A DNA stretch of 64,000 nucleotides from SKLM01 sp964514285 (GTDB lineage Bacteria > Chloroflexota > Anaerolineae > B4-G1), in contig CAZEQC010000002.1 in the NCBI GenBank assembly GCA_964514285.1, positions 58,416 to 122,415 on the forward strand. The letters run 5' to 3'. The translations under genes were made by a program, and so were the position numbers. Under the pieces are notes generated by a model. That model ran no database searches, was not told the origin of the DNA, and saw only the letters and a program-made list of their open reading frames with translations. This document shows, piece by piece, positions 15,163 through 24,064 of the stretch (within the stretch, counting starts at the first letter, position 1; each line of letters starts with the position of its first letter).

Positions 15163-16539
15163 ATGGAAGACCTATTTGATCACAGCAGAAGAGAGCAGAT
15201 TCGCCGTCAGGCGCCATTAGCCGCGCGTATGCGCCCGCGGAGCCTGGAGGCGTTCAGTGGGCAGGAGCAGATCGTGGGCGAAGGGAGGCTGTTGCACCGC
15301 GCTATCGCCGCAGACCGCCTGTTCTCCTCGTTGATCTTCTGGGGTCCACCGGGCACGGGAAAGACGACGCTGGCTATGATCATCGCCAACTCGACCGAGA
15401 GACATTTTGAGACGATCAGCGCGGTTTTGGCCGGCGTGGCCGACCTACGACGCATCATCAAGGAAGCGAAGGATCGGCTCGGCATGTACGGACAACGCAC
15501 AATCCTTTTCGTGGATGAGATCCATCGCTGGAACAAGGCCCAGCAGGACGCACTGCTGCCCCACGTTGAGGATGGCACCATCGTGCTCATCGGCGCTACT
15601 ACTGAGAATCCCTACTTCGAGGTGATCGGCCCCCTGGTCTCCCGATCCCGCGTCTTCCAGTTTGAGCCGCTGGCGGACGAAGAGGTGAGGCAGATCCTGA
15701 AGCGGGCGATCGAGGATGCCGAAGAGGGGTATGGGGATCGCGACATACAGATCAGCGACGAGGCGCTGGCCCACCTGGTGCACGTAGCCGGCGGCGATGC
15801 CCGCGATGCCCTGAACGCCCTGGAGCTGGCGGTGGAAAGCACGCCCCCGAGCAAGGATGGCATCATCCAGATCACCCTGGAGGTGGCTGAGGAATCGATC
15901 CAACAGCGAGCACTGCGTTACGACAAGACCGGCGACCAGCACTACGACACAGCCTCCGCCTTCATCAAGTCGGTGCGGGGTAGCGATCCGGATGCAGCAC
16001 TCTACTGGCTGGCCAAGATGGTGGCCGCGGGGGAGGATCCGCGCTTCATCCTGCGGCGGCTCCACATTCTGGCAGCGGAGGATATCGGGCTGGCCGACCC
16101 AAACGGTGTCCAGGTGGTCAACGCCTGTGCCCAGGCCTTCGAGTGGGTGGGAATGCCGGAGGGCCAGTATCACTTGGCGATGGCGACCCTTTATCTGGCC
16201 ACAGCCCCCAAATCGAACGCCGTGGGCGCCTACTGGAAGGCGTTGGAGGAGGTGCGAGAACACGGGACCGGGACGGTACCGACCTACCTCCGGGACAAGA
16301 GCGACGTCTTTCGCGGTGCGCTACGCGAGCACTACAAGGATACGCTGGGAAAACACGAGGGCTACAAGTATCCGCACGCCTACCCCGAAGGCTGGGTCGA
16401 GCAACGGTATTTGCCAGAGGGGATCAAGGCAGGATGGTTCAAGCCGAAGGGACACGGGTACGAGAAAGTGATCATCGAGCGAATGGAGGAGATGCAACAA
16501 GCCGCGCGATCCCAGCGGGAGCCCGAGACGGCTGAGTAG
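15163..16539 (+). CDS. rarA: Replication-associated recombination protein A (AAA+ ATPase, MgsA/RarA)
   Basis: A 458-residue AAA+ ATPase. MRPRSLEAFSGQEQIVG opens the ATPase core; Walker A is GPPGTGKTT, Walker B is FVDEIHRWN, sensor 1 is GATTENPYFEV, and GGDARDALNALELA is sensor 2. The C-terminal tetramerisation region contains YDKTGDQHYDTASAFIKSVRGSDPDAALYWLAKM and ends with YKYPHAYPEGWVEQRYLP, all diagnostic of RarA. It acts at stalled replication forks. The ATG at 15163 was preferred to the TTG two codons upstream. A Trp replaces the usual Phe in 'HRFN'. Confidence 0.95.
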   Translation: MEDLFDHSRREQIRRQAPLAARMRPRSLEAFSGQEQIVGEGRLLHRAIAADRLFSSLIFWGPPGTGKTTLAMIIANSTERHFETISAVLAGVADLRRIIKEAKDRLGMYGQRTILFVDEIHRWNKAQQDALLPHVEDGTIVLIGATTENPYFEVIGPLVSRSRVFQFEPLADEEVRQILKRAIEDAEEGYGDRDIQISDEALAHLVHVAGGDARDALNALELAVESTPPSKDGIIQITLEVAEESIQQRALRYDKTGDQHYDTASAFIKSVRGSDPDAALYWLAKMVAAGEDPRFILRRLHILAAEDIGLADPNGVQVVNACAQAFEWVGMPEGQYHLAMATLYLATAPKSNAVGAYWKALEEVREHGTGTVPTYLRDKSDVFRGALREHYKDTLGKHEGYKYPHAYPEGWVEQRYLPEGIKAGWFKPKGHGYEKVIIERMEEMQQAARSQREPETAE

Positions 16540-16650
16540 GACCGTAGAACCCATCTCGGCACTTCAAGCGAGGTCCTGCCGTCCCCCCCTTGAGCGGATG
16601 AGCCGCAGGGGGACCTCGTCCGGGATATATCGGGTTTACGAGGAGAGTGA

Positions 16651-17652
16651 TTATTCCCTCCCGATCAGCGGCAGGTAGATGTCGCGTCGGTTGCCCCACC
16701 CCAGCGGTCTCCATTCACGTTCACCGTAGGCCGTCCAGGTGGTGGTGCCGAGCACCTCGCCGTCCACCGCCAGCCGTATCAGGTTGCCCAGCTTGGCGCC
16801 CTCGTCCTCCGGCGTAGTGGGATCGTCGGCGTAGCAAGGCAGCAAGCCGTACCAGCCCTCCACAGCGACCTCTACGGCGCCACAAGTGACGCCGTCGGGA
16901 TCGAGCGCCCGGACCAGGGTCCCCAAGACCAGGGGGCCGGGACCGCCTGGCCCGTCCGGCCGGTGCGCCGGGCCGTAGATGGTGACCCATGCGCTGGTGG
17001 GGACCACGCCAGCCTCGCCCTCGACCCAGCGGATGATCTCGTCCTGATCTCCCGTGAGCCCGGCGGCGCTCCCCCGCTCCCCCACTCCTCTGCTCCCGTG
17101 CTCTCCCGCCCCTCCGCTACCCATCGCGACCGGCATAGGCCCCTCGAGCGTGGTCGAGTACTGGAGCGTCGTCGCCTGATTCATCTTGATCCAATACCCG
17201 TATCCCGGCCTCATGCGCTCCAGCGTGTTGAACACGGGATCGATATCCGGGTAGTAGGAGCGAGCGCCCCCCTGATAGCCGAGGACGGCGCTGTAGAGGC
17301 CGTCGATGTTGCTCAGGGCCTGGGCCACCGGCAAGGAGCCGTGTGGCAGGTAGCTGACCAAGTTCCACCCGGCGTCCAGCGACAGCGGGTGATCCTCAGG
17401 CAGCCGGTCGCCGATCATAGCCAGCACCGCTGGCACCGACGTCACCAGAATCCACTCGATAGGCTCCTGGTCAGCTGGAGTGTCTACTTCCCAGGCTCGA
17501 ATCAACCAGGCCTTTATCGGTGGTTGAAGGGACGAGAGATGGAGGGCGAAGTCACGGGCCTCGCCCCCCGCCTCCAGGCTGATTTCGGACTGGGCAGCCT
17601 GGGTCGACGCGGTCACCTGGGTCGACGCGGTCACCTGGGTCGACGCGGTCAC
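16651..17652 (-). pseudogene. Chimeric ORF: IS4-type transposase fragment fused to the C-terminus of a surface protein
   Basis: The open frame has 333 residues but two unrelated halves. Residues about 20-74 (KAWLIRAWEVDTPADQEPIEWILVTS) resemble the region before the final catalytic helix of Tn5/IS4-family transposases ('E.nPP.GeePl.WlLLTt'). From about residue 75 it becomes a secreted-protein tail: DAGWNLVSYLPHG, PGYGYWIKMNQATTLQ, then WVTIYGPAHRPDGPGG, CYADDPTTPEDEGAKLGN and the terminal YLPLIG often seen in Chloroflexi surface proteins. The first 18 residues are coded by an 18-bp tandem repeat. It lacks a signal peptide. It is most simply read as a product of deletion between a degraded insertion sequence and a surface-protein gene. 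Confidence 0.6.
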
Positions 17653-17662
17653 CTGGGTCGAC
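17602..17662. repeat. 18-bp tandem repeat, 3.4 copies
   Basis: GGTCGACGCGGTCACCTG occurs three times without change (17602-17619, 17620-17637, 17638-17655) followed by a partial copy (17656-17662). It codes for Thr-Gln-Val-Thr-Ala-Ser repeats in one minus-strand frame and Asp-Pro-Gly-Asp-Arg-Val in another. Perfect identity implies recent expansion or ongoing slippage. Confidence 0.9.
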
Positions 17663-17893
17663 TGTGAGCGCAGCGACGTCTAGCCGGGCAATAGGTCCGC
17701 CGCGGGACGCCAGCAGAATCTGGTTGCGACGGGTCAGGAAACGGTCGAGACGAGCGTACTCGAGCACAAACCAGAGCCCGGTCACCGCGGTGGGGCCCTG
17801 CCAGAAGTATTGGCCCTCACGGGTTGGGAGGGAGCCGACGTCGGCTCGGACGTCAGCACGACGGGTAGGGCTCCACAGCTGGCACCAATCTAC
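17663..17893 (-). other. Non-coding or degraded stretch before larC debris
   Basis: On the minus strand an open frame runs from about 17890 into the repeat (GPTAVTGLWFVLEYARLDRFLTRR and QILLASRGGPIARLDVAALT). It has protein-like composition but no recognised family, no good start, and it is out of frame with the transposase-like fragment. It may be another piece of the decayed element. Nothing else was seen here. Confidence 0.35.
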
Positions 17894-19150
17894 CTAAACC
17901 TCGGATCCACGTTCCCCTTCGATATCTGGCAGGTCCTGCTCGAGACAGCTTCGCTGGGCCAGGCAGTCGAGGGCAGCCTGCTGGGCCGTCTGGTAGACCA
18001 CCTTCAGGGGAACATCACGCTCCTGGGCCAAGCGGCGGCACGCTCTGAGCTCCGGGGCTGCGTTCAACACGGCTTCACCACGAGAGGCCACCTTGACGCT
18101 TACCGCACCGTATGGGGTTTCCACCATGATCTGCTCACGCCGGAGCTTCCAGCGCGATGTGGTCCGGAACCGCACACCGATGGTCGTGGTCTCGCGGAAG
18201 AGTATATCCACCACCCCGGGCACGTAGTCCTCGGCCGCCAAGGCAGTCAGCTGCACACCTGGGCGGCCGTGCTTCATCATGATTCGGGTGATGAATACGT
18301 CAAGAGCCCCAGCGTCGAAGAGACGTGCTATGACGTAATCGTAGAACTCCGGATTCATATCGTCGACATTGGTCTCCACGACGGTTATCCGGTCTTGCTC
18401 GTAGCCGAAGGCATCCTCCATCGTTGATGGCGTCGATCCGATCTCGCCGATCGACAGACGCAGGAGGTTCGGATGCGGCAAGTCACGCGTGCCAGCACCG
18501 TAGCCGATTTGCGTCACAGTCATAGGCGGGGCAGCGCCGAAGTGCTCCACCAACGTGGTGAGAATGGCGGCGCCAGTGGGCGTCACCAACTCCGCGTCCA
18601 CGTCTCGTCCGTAGGTGGGCACACCCTTCAGCAGTTCGGCCGTCGCCGGCGCGGGGACCGGCATAACCCCGTGAGCACAGGTAACGGTTCCCCGGCCAAG
18701 GTGGATCAGGGAGGCGAAGACGCGATCAACACCCAGCAGGTCGAGACCCAGCACGGCCCCGACCACATCGACGATAGCATCTAGAGCACCCACCTCGTGG
18801 AAGTGAACGTGGTCGACGGGCATACCGTGGACCTTAGCCTCCGCCTCGGCCAGGCTTCGGAAGATGGAGACGCTCTGCCGTTGGATTCGCTCTGGCAGAC
18901 CGCTGCTCGTGATGATAGCTTCAATGTCGTGCAAATGACGTTCTGGCCCGTGCTCCTCTATCTCGACCGTGACGTGGGTGCCCCGCAGACCAGCCCGTCG
19001 CACCGTTTCGACACGGAGCGTATATCCAGAGACGTCCAACCGATCCAGCTGCTCCTGCAGGTCCTCCAGTTCCAGGCCAGCATCGAGCAACGCCCCCAGA
19101 ACCATATTGCCGCTGACGCCGGAGAAACAATCGAAATAGGCAACGCTCAT
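17894..19150 (-). CDS. larC: Nickel-pincer cofactor biosynthesis protein LarC
   Basis: A 418-residue LarC (former DUF111) protein. Signatures are YFDCFSGVSGNMVLGALLDAG at the start, HVHFHEVGALDAIVDVVGA, PVPAPATAELLKGVP, ELVTPTGAAIL and ETNVDDMNPEFYDYVI. LarC inserts nickel into the pincer nucleotide cofactor in a CTP-dependent reaction. Unlike Lactobacillus plantarum larC, which needs a frameshift, this is one continuous frame. The gene is 16 bases after larB. LarE and a LarA-type racemase are not in the window. Confidence 0.93.
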   Translation of the reverse strand: MSVAYFDCFSGVSGNMVLGALLDAGLELEDLQEQLDRLDVSGYTLRVETVRRAGLRGTHVTVEIEEHGPERHLHDIEAIITSSGLPERIQRQSVSIFRSLAEAEAKVHGMPVDHVHFHEVGALDAIVDVVGAVLGLDLLGVDRVFASLIHLGRGTVTCAHGVMPVPAPATAELLKGVPTYGRDVDAELVTPTGAAILTTLVEHFGAAPPMTVTQIGYGAGTRDLPHPNLLRLSIGEIGSTPSTMEDAFGYEQDRITVVETNVDDMNPEFYDYVIARLFDAGALDVFITRIMMKHGRPGVQLTALAAEDYVPGVVDILFRETTTIGVRFRTTSRWKLRREQIMVETPYGAVSVKVASRGEAVLNAAPELRACRRLAQERDVPLKVVYQTAQQAALDCLAQRSCLEQDLPDIEGERGSEV

Positions 19151-19166
19151 CAGTCTCCCGCTCGCC

Positions 19167-19910
19167 CTATTGATTGATCAGATGAGCCACGTAGCCGGCT
19201 CCAAAACCATTGTCGATATTGACGACGGATACGCCTGGAGCGCAGCTGTTAAGCATCGTCAGCAACGCGGACAGCCCCCCGAAGCTGGCGCCGTAACCCA
19301 CGCTGGTAGGCACCGCCACCACAGGCCGATCCACCAAGCCGGCCACAACACTGGCTAGAGCCCCCTCCATACCGGCCGCCACCACCAGGACATTGGCGGC
19401 AAACAGTTGCTCTCGGCTTCCAAACAGGCGATGGATGCCCGCCACGCCCACGTCGTAGAGTCGCTCGACGTCACTTCCGAGGGTCTCGGCGGTAACAGCG
19501 GCCTCGTCGGCCACGGGGATGTCGGCGGTGCCGGCGCTGACGACCAGGACCGAGCCACGCCCACGCGACGGCGCCGGTCCTCCGACGACGACCATGCGCG
19601 CAGCAGCGTGATGGACGGCGTCTGGGAACGCTTCCTCCAGAGCCTGCGCCACCCCGACTCCGGCACGGGCAGCCATCACGCGCCCCTCACGGGCTCGGAT
19701 ACGCTCCACAATCCCCAAGATCTGTTCCGTTGTCTTTCCCGGGCAGAAGATAACCTCAGGAAATCCTTTTCGCAGCGTCCGATGGCTGTCCAGGCGTGCG
19801 AACCCTAGATCCTCGTAGGGAAAGCCTTTAAGGCGCTCCAAAGCCTCATCAACGCCCAGCTCCCCCTGCTCCACACCCGTCAACAGGTCACGTAACCAAT
19901 GTGATTCCAT
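19167..19910 (-). CDS. larB: Nickel-pincer cofactor biosynthesis protein LarB
   Basis: A 247-residue protein starting at ATG 19910 (MESHWLRDLLTGVEQGELGVDEALERL), the normal LarB opening. The AIR-carboxylase-like domain follows: VLVVSAGTADIPVADEAAVTAE, YDVGVAGIHRL, VVAAGMEGALASVVAGLVDRPVVAVPTSVGYGAS and VVNIDNGFGAGYVA. LarB carboxylates and hydrolyses nicotinic acid adenine dinucleotide, the first step of the pincer cofactor. The frame stays open 81 codons upstream because of an in-frame remnant of another gene (see separate entry); that extension is not part of LarB. Confidence 0.9.
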   Translation of the reverse strand: MESHWLRDLLTGVEQGELGVDEALERLKGFPYEDLGFARLDSHRTLRKGFPEVIFCPGKTTEQILGIVERIRAREGRVMAARAGVGVAQALEEAFPDAVHHAAARMVVVGGPAPSRGRGSVLVVSAGTADIPVADEAAVTAETLGSDVERLYDVGVAGIHRLFGSREQLFAANVLVVAAGMEGALASVVAGLVDRPVVAVPTSVGYGASFGGLSALLTMLNSCAPGVSVVNIDNGFGAGYVAHLINQ

Positions 19911-20153
19911 ACCATCCTTTATAGCTTCGGCTTCCAGGTCCTGACCCACCTCAGCTGACCCTTCGGCGCTGAATGGCAGGCCGACATCACGACGCAAGGC
20001 GTGGTTCTCCACGAGTGCTCGCTGATCGCGGTCGCCGAGATAATCGAGCGTGCCCACGTCGTGGCTCGTTTGCGCAGCTGACCGGGCGAGAGTTCGGGTG
20101 CTGAAGCCGACAATCAAGATGCGCTTGGGAGGATTTCCCAGGCGACAGGGCCT
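19911..20153 (-). pseudogene. N-terminal remnant of an ATP-grasp enzyme, in frame with larB
   Basis: From the in-frame stop at 20154-20156 the frame reads NPPKRILIVGFSTRTLARSA, then VGTLDYLGDRDQRALVENHALRRDVGLPFSAE. This resembles the first 60 residues of ATP-grasp ligases of the type found in methanogens and methylotrophs ('GfStRalAeSA...vDyfgD.Dqk'). The rest of the enzyme is missing, and the reading continues straight into larB. No ATG or ribosome site was found. A deletion that joined the two genes is the likely origin; a real fusion protein is less likely. Confidence 0.5.
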
Positions 20154-20175
20154 CTACAAGAAGTCGTCGCGCCCG

Positions 20176-20793
20176 CTATGAGGCTGATGCCCGCTGCATC
20201 AATCGCGCCACCTCAACGAGACGTCGCACCGTGTCTCGCACGCTCTCCATCCCGACCCGGTCGGCTTCGGCGCCTTCTGCTCCCTCATCGCCGGACCAGA
20301 TCGTGCCGCCGAAGTTGGCACCAAAGGGGCCTCCGCTGACGGGGATCATCTTGTTGGCCAAGTAGAAAGCGTGGATGCCCATAATGGCCAGCTCCTGTCC
20401 GCCGGCTCGGTCACCTCCCACAGCTACAGCCGCACCGACCTTGTCCCTGAAGGCATCGATATCCCGGGCAGCGACCGCCCGGCAGCGGTCAAGAACGGCC
20501 TTCAGTTGTCCTGAGAGGGTCCCCTGGTAGACGGGGGTCCCCAGCAGCCAAGCATCAGCGGCTTCCATGCTGGGGTACATCTTCGCCACGTCGTCTTCGA
20601 AGACACATCCCTCCTGTGTCCGCACACAATAGTCACAATGGATACAGAAGTTGATCTCCTTCCCTCGCACAGAGATGAACTCCGTCTCCACGTCCGCCAA
20701 CGTCTTGGCGAACGCCAGTGCCTCCTTGAGGACGTAGCCGGTTGCTCCCTGGCGGGGGCTCCCAGATATGGCAAGTAGCTTCATAGGACGCAT
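20176..20793 (-). CDS. Flavodoxin-fold FMN reductase with an iron-sulfur type Cys motif
   Basis: A 205-residue protein from ATG 20793 (an ATG at 20784 is the alternative). MKLLAISGSPRQGATGYVLKEAL is the FMN phosphate loop of the NADPH-dependent FMN reductase/iron-sulfur flavoprotein superfamily. CIHCDYCVRTQEGC (Cx2Cx2Cx6C) is the compact motif that binds a [4Fe-4S] cluster in archaeal iron-sulfur flavoprotein. GTPVYQGTLSGQLKAVLDRC completes the flavin site. It is probably an electron-transfer protein or reductase; its partner is unknown. It overlaps nothing but starts only 20 bases before the selB stop, so they may be co-transcribed. Confidence 0.82.
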   Translation of the reverse strand: MRPMKLLAISGSPRQGATGYVLKEALAFAKTLADVETEFISVRGKEINFCIHCDYCVRTQEGCVFEDDVAKMYPSMEAADAWLLGTPVYQGTLSGQLKAVLDRCRAVAARDIDAFRDKVGAAVAVGGDRAGGQELAIMGIHAFYLANKMIPVSGGPFGANFGGTIWSGDEGAEGAEADRVGMESVRDTVRRLVEVARLMQRASAS

Positions 20794-20812
20794 GGACCAC
20801 TCTGTTTCGCTC

Positions 20813-22753
20813 TTAGCGTAAGACTCGCTTATCTCCAACGCGCCTTGTCACCTCCAGGGCATCCAGATGCTCCAAAAGAGCCTGGGCATACTTCCGACTG
20901 GAGTTGAACATATCCCTCACCTCTGCCAGCGTGACGCTGCCCTCGCGCTCGATCCACTCGCGCACCCGTCGCACCATATCGTCATAGGTCTCCGGCGAGA
21001 AGACAACGTCCGAGGAGACCTGCACCAACGCCCCGCGGTTGACCAGAACCCTGAACACGTCATCACCGACCAGCTCGACGCATTCCTTGACTGAAGGGGG
21101 TGCGTATGGATCACGTCGGAAGCGAGACCACAACGCCTCCACGCGCTGCTGCTGCTCCTGACTTAGCTCGACCTCGTGGCTCGACAGACGCACCATAGCG
21201 CCTTCATCAACGACGAGACCTTCTGCACGAGCACGCGTTAAGGCTGCATCATACGTCCTGGGCGAGAGCCCCAGGCTGCTACGTAGCGCCTCTCGGGGCA
21301 TCCCCTGCCGGAGAGGGTGGGTTTCGTGGTAAGAGGTAAGAGTCTGAGAGATGTGGTCGGACAAGCGCGACCACCAGTCTTGACTGACGATCAGAGCTTC
21401 GGCGGAGACAGGTTCTTCTGCATCGCTAGCGGCTTGATCCACCTCCCAATCCAGATACAGAGCTCGGTTCTCATCGAGCAGTTCCCCGAGGGCCTCAGAG
21501 GCCCCATCCCCGAGCCGGCTGGCCTTCAACAAGAGGTCGGCCGAGACAGGCATCTCCCGCTGAAGGGTCTGGAACAGAATCTCCGCGGGACTACCCTCCG
21601 CCAACGTCTCCAGCCGATCGATGACCTGGGAGCGAAACCGACGGTGCTTACGGCCTGGACTTGGATCCACCACGATCCCTCCACCGACAGTCGTGGGAGG
21701 CGAGGGGAGGCGGACGATGTACCGGTCACCCCTCATCATAGCGACAGGCTCCTGGAGCTCCAGCTGTACCCAACCGACTTCCCCCGGCAACAGAGCCTCC
21801 TGGCCTAAGAGCCGGGCTCGAGCCATCACCTGAGCGGCGCCCGTGTAGAACTTGAACGTCGTGTTGTGACGCATGGGACGCTGCGCGAACTGTCCCAGGT
21901 CCGGCCAGAGGATATCGGGCAGGTAGCGCATCCGTACGTCCACCAACGTCGTCGCATGCAGTGAATCAGGGGAAGCCACTACATCGCCGCGCTTAAGCTG
22001 ATCCTTGTCAACGCCGCTCAGATTGATCGCCACACGGCTGCCGGGGACCGCCCGTTCGATCTTCTCTTTGTGCGTTTGAAGGCCCCGAACACGAGCCTTC
22101 AGTCCTCGCGGCAGTATCTCTACAGCCTGCCCCGTCTCCAGATGACCATCGATGAGCGTCCCAGTGACAACGGTGCCAAAGCCACTGACCGTGAAGACCC
22201 GGTCAACGGGCAATCGGGGACGACCACGATCCCGCTGAGGCTCACTCTCGGCCAGGACATCCTGCAAGGCGCTCAACAGTTGATCAAGGCCTCGTTTCTC
22301 ACGGGCCGAGGTCAACACAAGCGGAGCATCCTCCAGAACCGTCCCCGTCAATGTCTCGGCAACGTCCTCCAGCACCAGTTCAAGCCATTCATCGCTCTCT
22401 ATGACGTCGGTCTTGGTGATGGCGACGACACCGGCGTCGATCTCCAGAAGATCCAAGATGGCCAGATGCTCGCGGGTCTGAGGCATCACACTTTCATCGG
22501 CGGCGACAACGAAGATTGTCCCATCGATGCTGCCCACACCAGCCAGCATGTTCTCGATGAAGTCACGATGACCTGGCACATCCACGATGCCCACAGTCTC
22601 ACCATCGGGCAGCGTGAGCCAGGCGAAGCCCAAGTCGATGGTCAAGCCTCGTTCCTGCTCCTCGCGAAGTCGATCGGGGTTGATACCCGTCAGGGCGAGG
22701 ATCAGGGCAGACTTGCCGTGGTCTACGTGTCCGGCTGTGCCGATGACGTGCAT
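20813..22753 (-). CDS. selB: Selenocysteine-specific elongation factor SelB
   Basis: A 646-residue GTPase. The G domain shows GTAGHVDHGKSALILALTG (G1), RGLTIDLGFAW, DVPGHRDFIENM (G3) and TKTD (G4). EF-Tu-like beta-barrel domains follow (VFTVSGFGTVVTGTL), then winged-helix domains that bind the SECIS element. Its presence predicts Sec-tRNA, selA, selD and selenoproteins elsewhere in the genome; none was seen here. It lies between a coiled-coil gene (12 bases upstream) and the flavoprotein gene. Confidence 0.94.
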   Translation of the reverse strand: MHVIGTAGHVDHGKSALILALTGINPDRLREEQERGLTIDLGFAWLTLPDGETVGIVDVPGHRDFIENMLAGVGSIDGTIFVVAADESVMPQTREHLAILDLLEIDAGVVAITKTDVIESDEWLELVLEDVAETLTGTVLEDAPLVLTSAREKRGLDQLLSALQDVLAESEPQRDRGRPRLPVDRVFTVSGFGTVVTGTLIDGHLETGQAVEILPRGLKARVRGLQTHKEKIERAVPGSRVAINLSGVDKDQLKRGDVVASPDSLHATTLVDVRMRYLPDILWPDLGQFAQRPMRHNTTFKFYTGAAQVMARARLLGQEALLPGEVGWVQLELQEPVAMMRGDRYIVRLPSPPTTVGGGIVVDPSPGRKHRRFRSQVIDRLETLAEGSPAEILFQTLQREMPVSADLLLKASRLGDGASEALGELLDENRALYLDWEVDQAASDAEEPVSAEALIVSQDWWSRLSDHISQTLTSYHETHPLRQGMPREALRSSLGLSPRTYDAALTRARAEGLVVDEGAMVRLSSHEVELSQEQQQRVEALWSRFRRDPYAPPSVKECVELVGDDVFRVLVNRGALVQVSSDVVFSPETYDDMVRRVREWIEREGSVTLAEVRDMFNSSRKYAQALLEHLDALEVTRRVGDKRVLR

Positions 22754-22765
22754 AAAACACTCCCT

Positions 22766-23974
22766 CTATTCACCACGCAGGGTGGCCAGTTGCTCATCAA
22801 TGGGAGCGACGAACTCTTCGTAGACGTCCTGAGCGGCGTTCAACAGCGCGCTGGCATCGGCGCGCTGGACCTCCCATATAGCGCTCAGCTGATCGCGGTA
22901 CAATTTGACAACGTCCTCGAGAGCCTCCAAGCGTCTCTGCTGCTCGCTATCGACCTCCTCCTGATTCTGCCAACGCTGTTCTACGACGATCTCCCATTTC
23001 TTCCGTTCTTTTGCCCGTGCCGACTGCCATTCTTCCCACTCCCGCTCGACGCGCTCCTCAGCGATGCGCTGTCTCTCAGCCATCTCATCCTGGCGTCTCT
23101 CGATCCGGGTCTTGAACGTCTCCAAGACATTGAGCGCACGCTTCACCTGCTGCCTTCGCTCAATGAAGCCATGCGTCTGCTCACGAATGCGCTCCAATTC
23201 ATTGGCTACCTCTTCGGCTTGATCCAGGTACGCTCGCATCTTCTGCTCACGCTGGAAATCGGAGACTCGTAGCTCCTCAATGGGCTTCTCGTATTTCTTT
23301 GCCATCTGCATAGCTGTGTCAATGCGAGAAGCCTGCTTCTGCACGCTCTGCTCAAGGAGAGGGTATTTCTGCGCCACATCTTCCACCTTCTTGTGGAGAC
23401 CGGGTAGGTCATTCTCGAGCTCGATGAGGCGGCGATGGTCCGAACGGCGCCGCTCCTCCAGATAGGATACGGCGTTCGTTGGCTCCTCAATGCGCTTGTC
23501 TAGGTCGGCGACGATGGCCTCCAGGCTCTGGATCTTCTCACTCATTCGCTCCTGTTCCGCCTGACGCGCGGTAAGCTGTTCGTCATAACGAGGCAAAACG
23601 CGAAGCTCCTTCTCCAGCCGATTGAGGTGCTCCTTCATCGCCTCATGCTCGAGTCGGCGCAGCCGCTTGGCCTCGGCGCGCTCCTTGCGCCAGGCCTCGT
23701 CGCGCTGCTCGAGCTGGAAGGACATCTCTTTCTTGTAGTTAGAGACCATCTGCTCGAACTGATCAATCTTGGAAAGCTTGGCCTCCACACGGGAGAGAGC
23801 GGCCTGGAGTTCTTCTATCGTCGTCGCTCGCCTGGCGATCTCCTGCTTCTGCTCTTTCAACCGCTCTTCCAGCCTGGCAATCGTGGCCTTGTCCTTACGT
23901 CGTTCTTGATCAAGCCACTTCAGGGTCTGCAGCGCTTGCGTCAAATCCATCGACTCGGTTACCTTGGTTACCAT
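22766..23974 (-). CDS. Long coiled-coil protein, unknown function
   Basis: A 402-residue protein that is almost wholly heptad-type coiled coil, rich in Glu, Arg, Gln and Lys, without signal peptide or membrane segment. Breaks occur around Pro residues (RVLPRYDEQL, IEEPTNAVSYLEERR, KYEKPIEELRV, EFVAPIDEQLATLRGE). It is probably cytoplasmic and possibly structural. No enzyme motif and no named family is recognised. It is transcribed from a consensus promoter that diverges from the TPR gene at 24142, and its stop is 12 bases before selB, so it probably leads the selB operon. Confidence 0.75.
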   Translation of the reverse strand: MVTKVTESMDLTQALQTLKWLDQERRKDKATIARLEERLKEQKQEIARRATTIEELQAALSRVEAKLSKIDQFEQMVSNYKKEMSFQLEQRDEAWRKERAEAKRLRRLEHEAMKEHLNRLEKELRVLPRYDEQLTARQAEQERMSEKIQSLEAIVADLDKRIEEPTNAVSYLEERRRSDHRRLIELENDLPGLHKKVEDVAQKYPLLEQSVQKQASRIDTAMQMAKKYEKPIEELRVSDFQREQKMRAYLDQAEEVANELERIREQTHGFIERRQQVKRALNVLETFKTRIERRQDEMAERQRIAEERVEREWEEWQSARAKERKKWEIVVEQRWQNQEEVDSEQQRRLEALEDVVKLYRDQLSAIWEVQRADASALLNAAQDVYEEFVAPIDEQLATLRGE

Positions 23975-24026
23975 AACCAGCTCCTCAGATGACTATCCGG
24001 GCAGGACGAAGACAACTTGAATGCCG

Positions 24027-24055
24027 ATTATAACATTATTCCTCCGCAGGGACAA
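24027..24055 (-). promoter_or_regulatory. Promoter of the coiled-coil/selB transcription unit
   Basis: TTGTCC (24055-24050), 17 bases, TATAAT (24032-24027) on the minus strand. Its -35 box is only 9 bases from that of the divergent plus-strand promoter. Confidence 0.78.
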
Positions 24056-24064
24056 CGACCTGTT

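Noticed and set aside
17602..17662. Possible CRISPR array
   Set aside because: The 18-bp units are directly adjacent with no spacers; it is a simple tandem repeat.
16540..17893. An intact insertion sequence in the debris region
   Set aside because: Only a short transposase-like segment is visible; no terminal inverted repeats or complete DDE domain were found.
20813..22753. Selenoprotein with in-frame TGA close to selB
   Set aside because: I checked the neighbouring genes for a family-conserved Cys replaced by TGA and saw none; the adjacent stops match normal family ends.
22070..23272. A 400-codon plus-strand open frame opposite selB and the coiled-coil gene
   Set aside because: It is the complement of two well-supported minus-strand genes, has no ribosome site and no protein family pattern.
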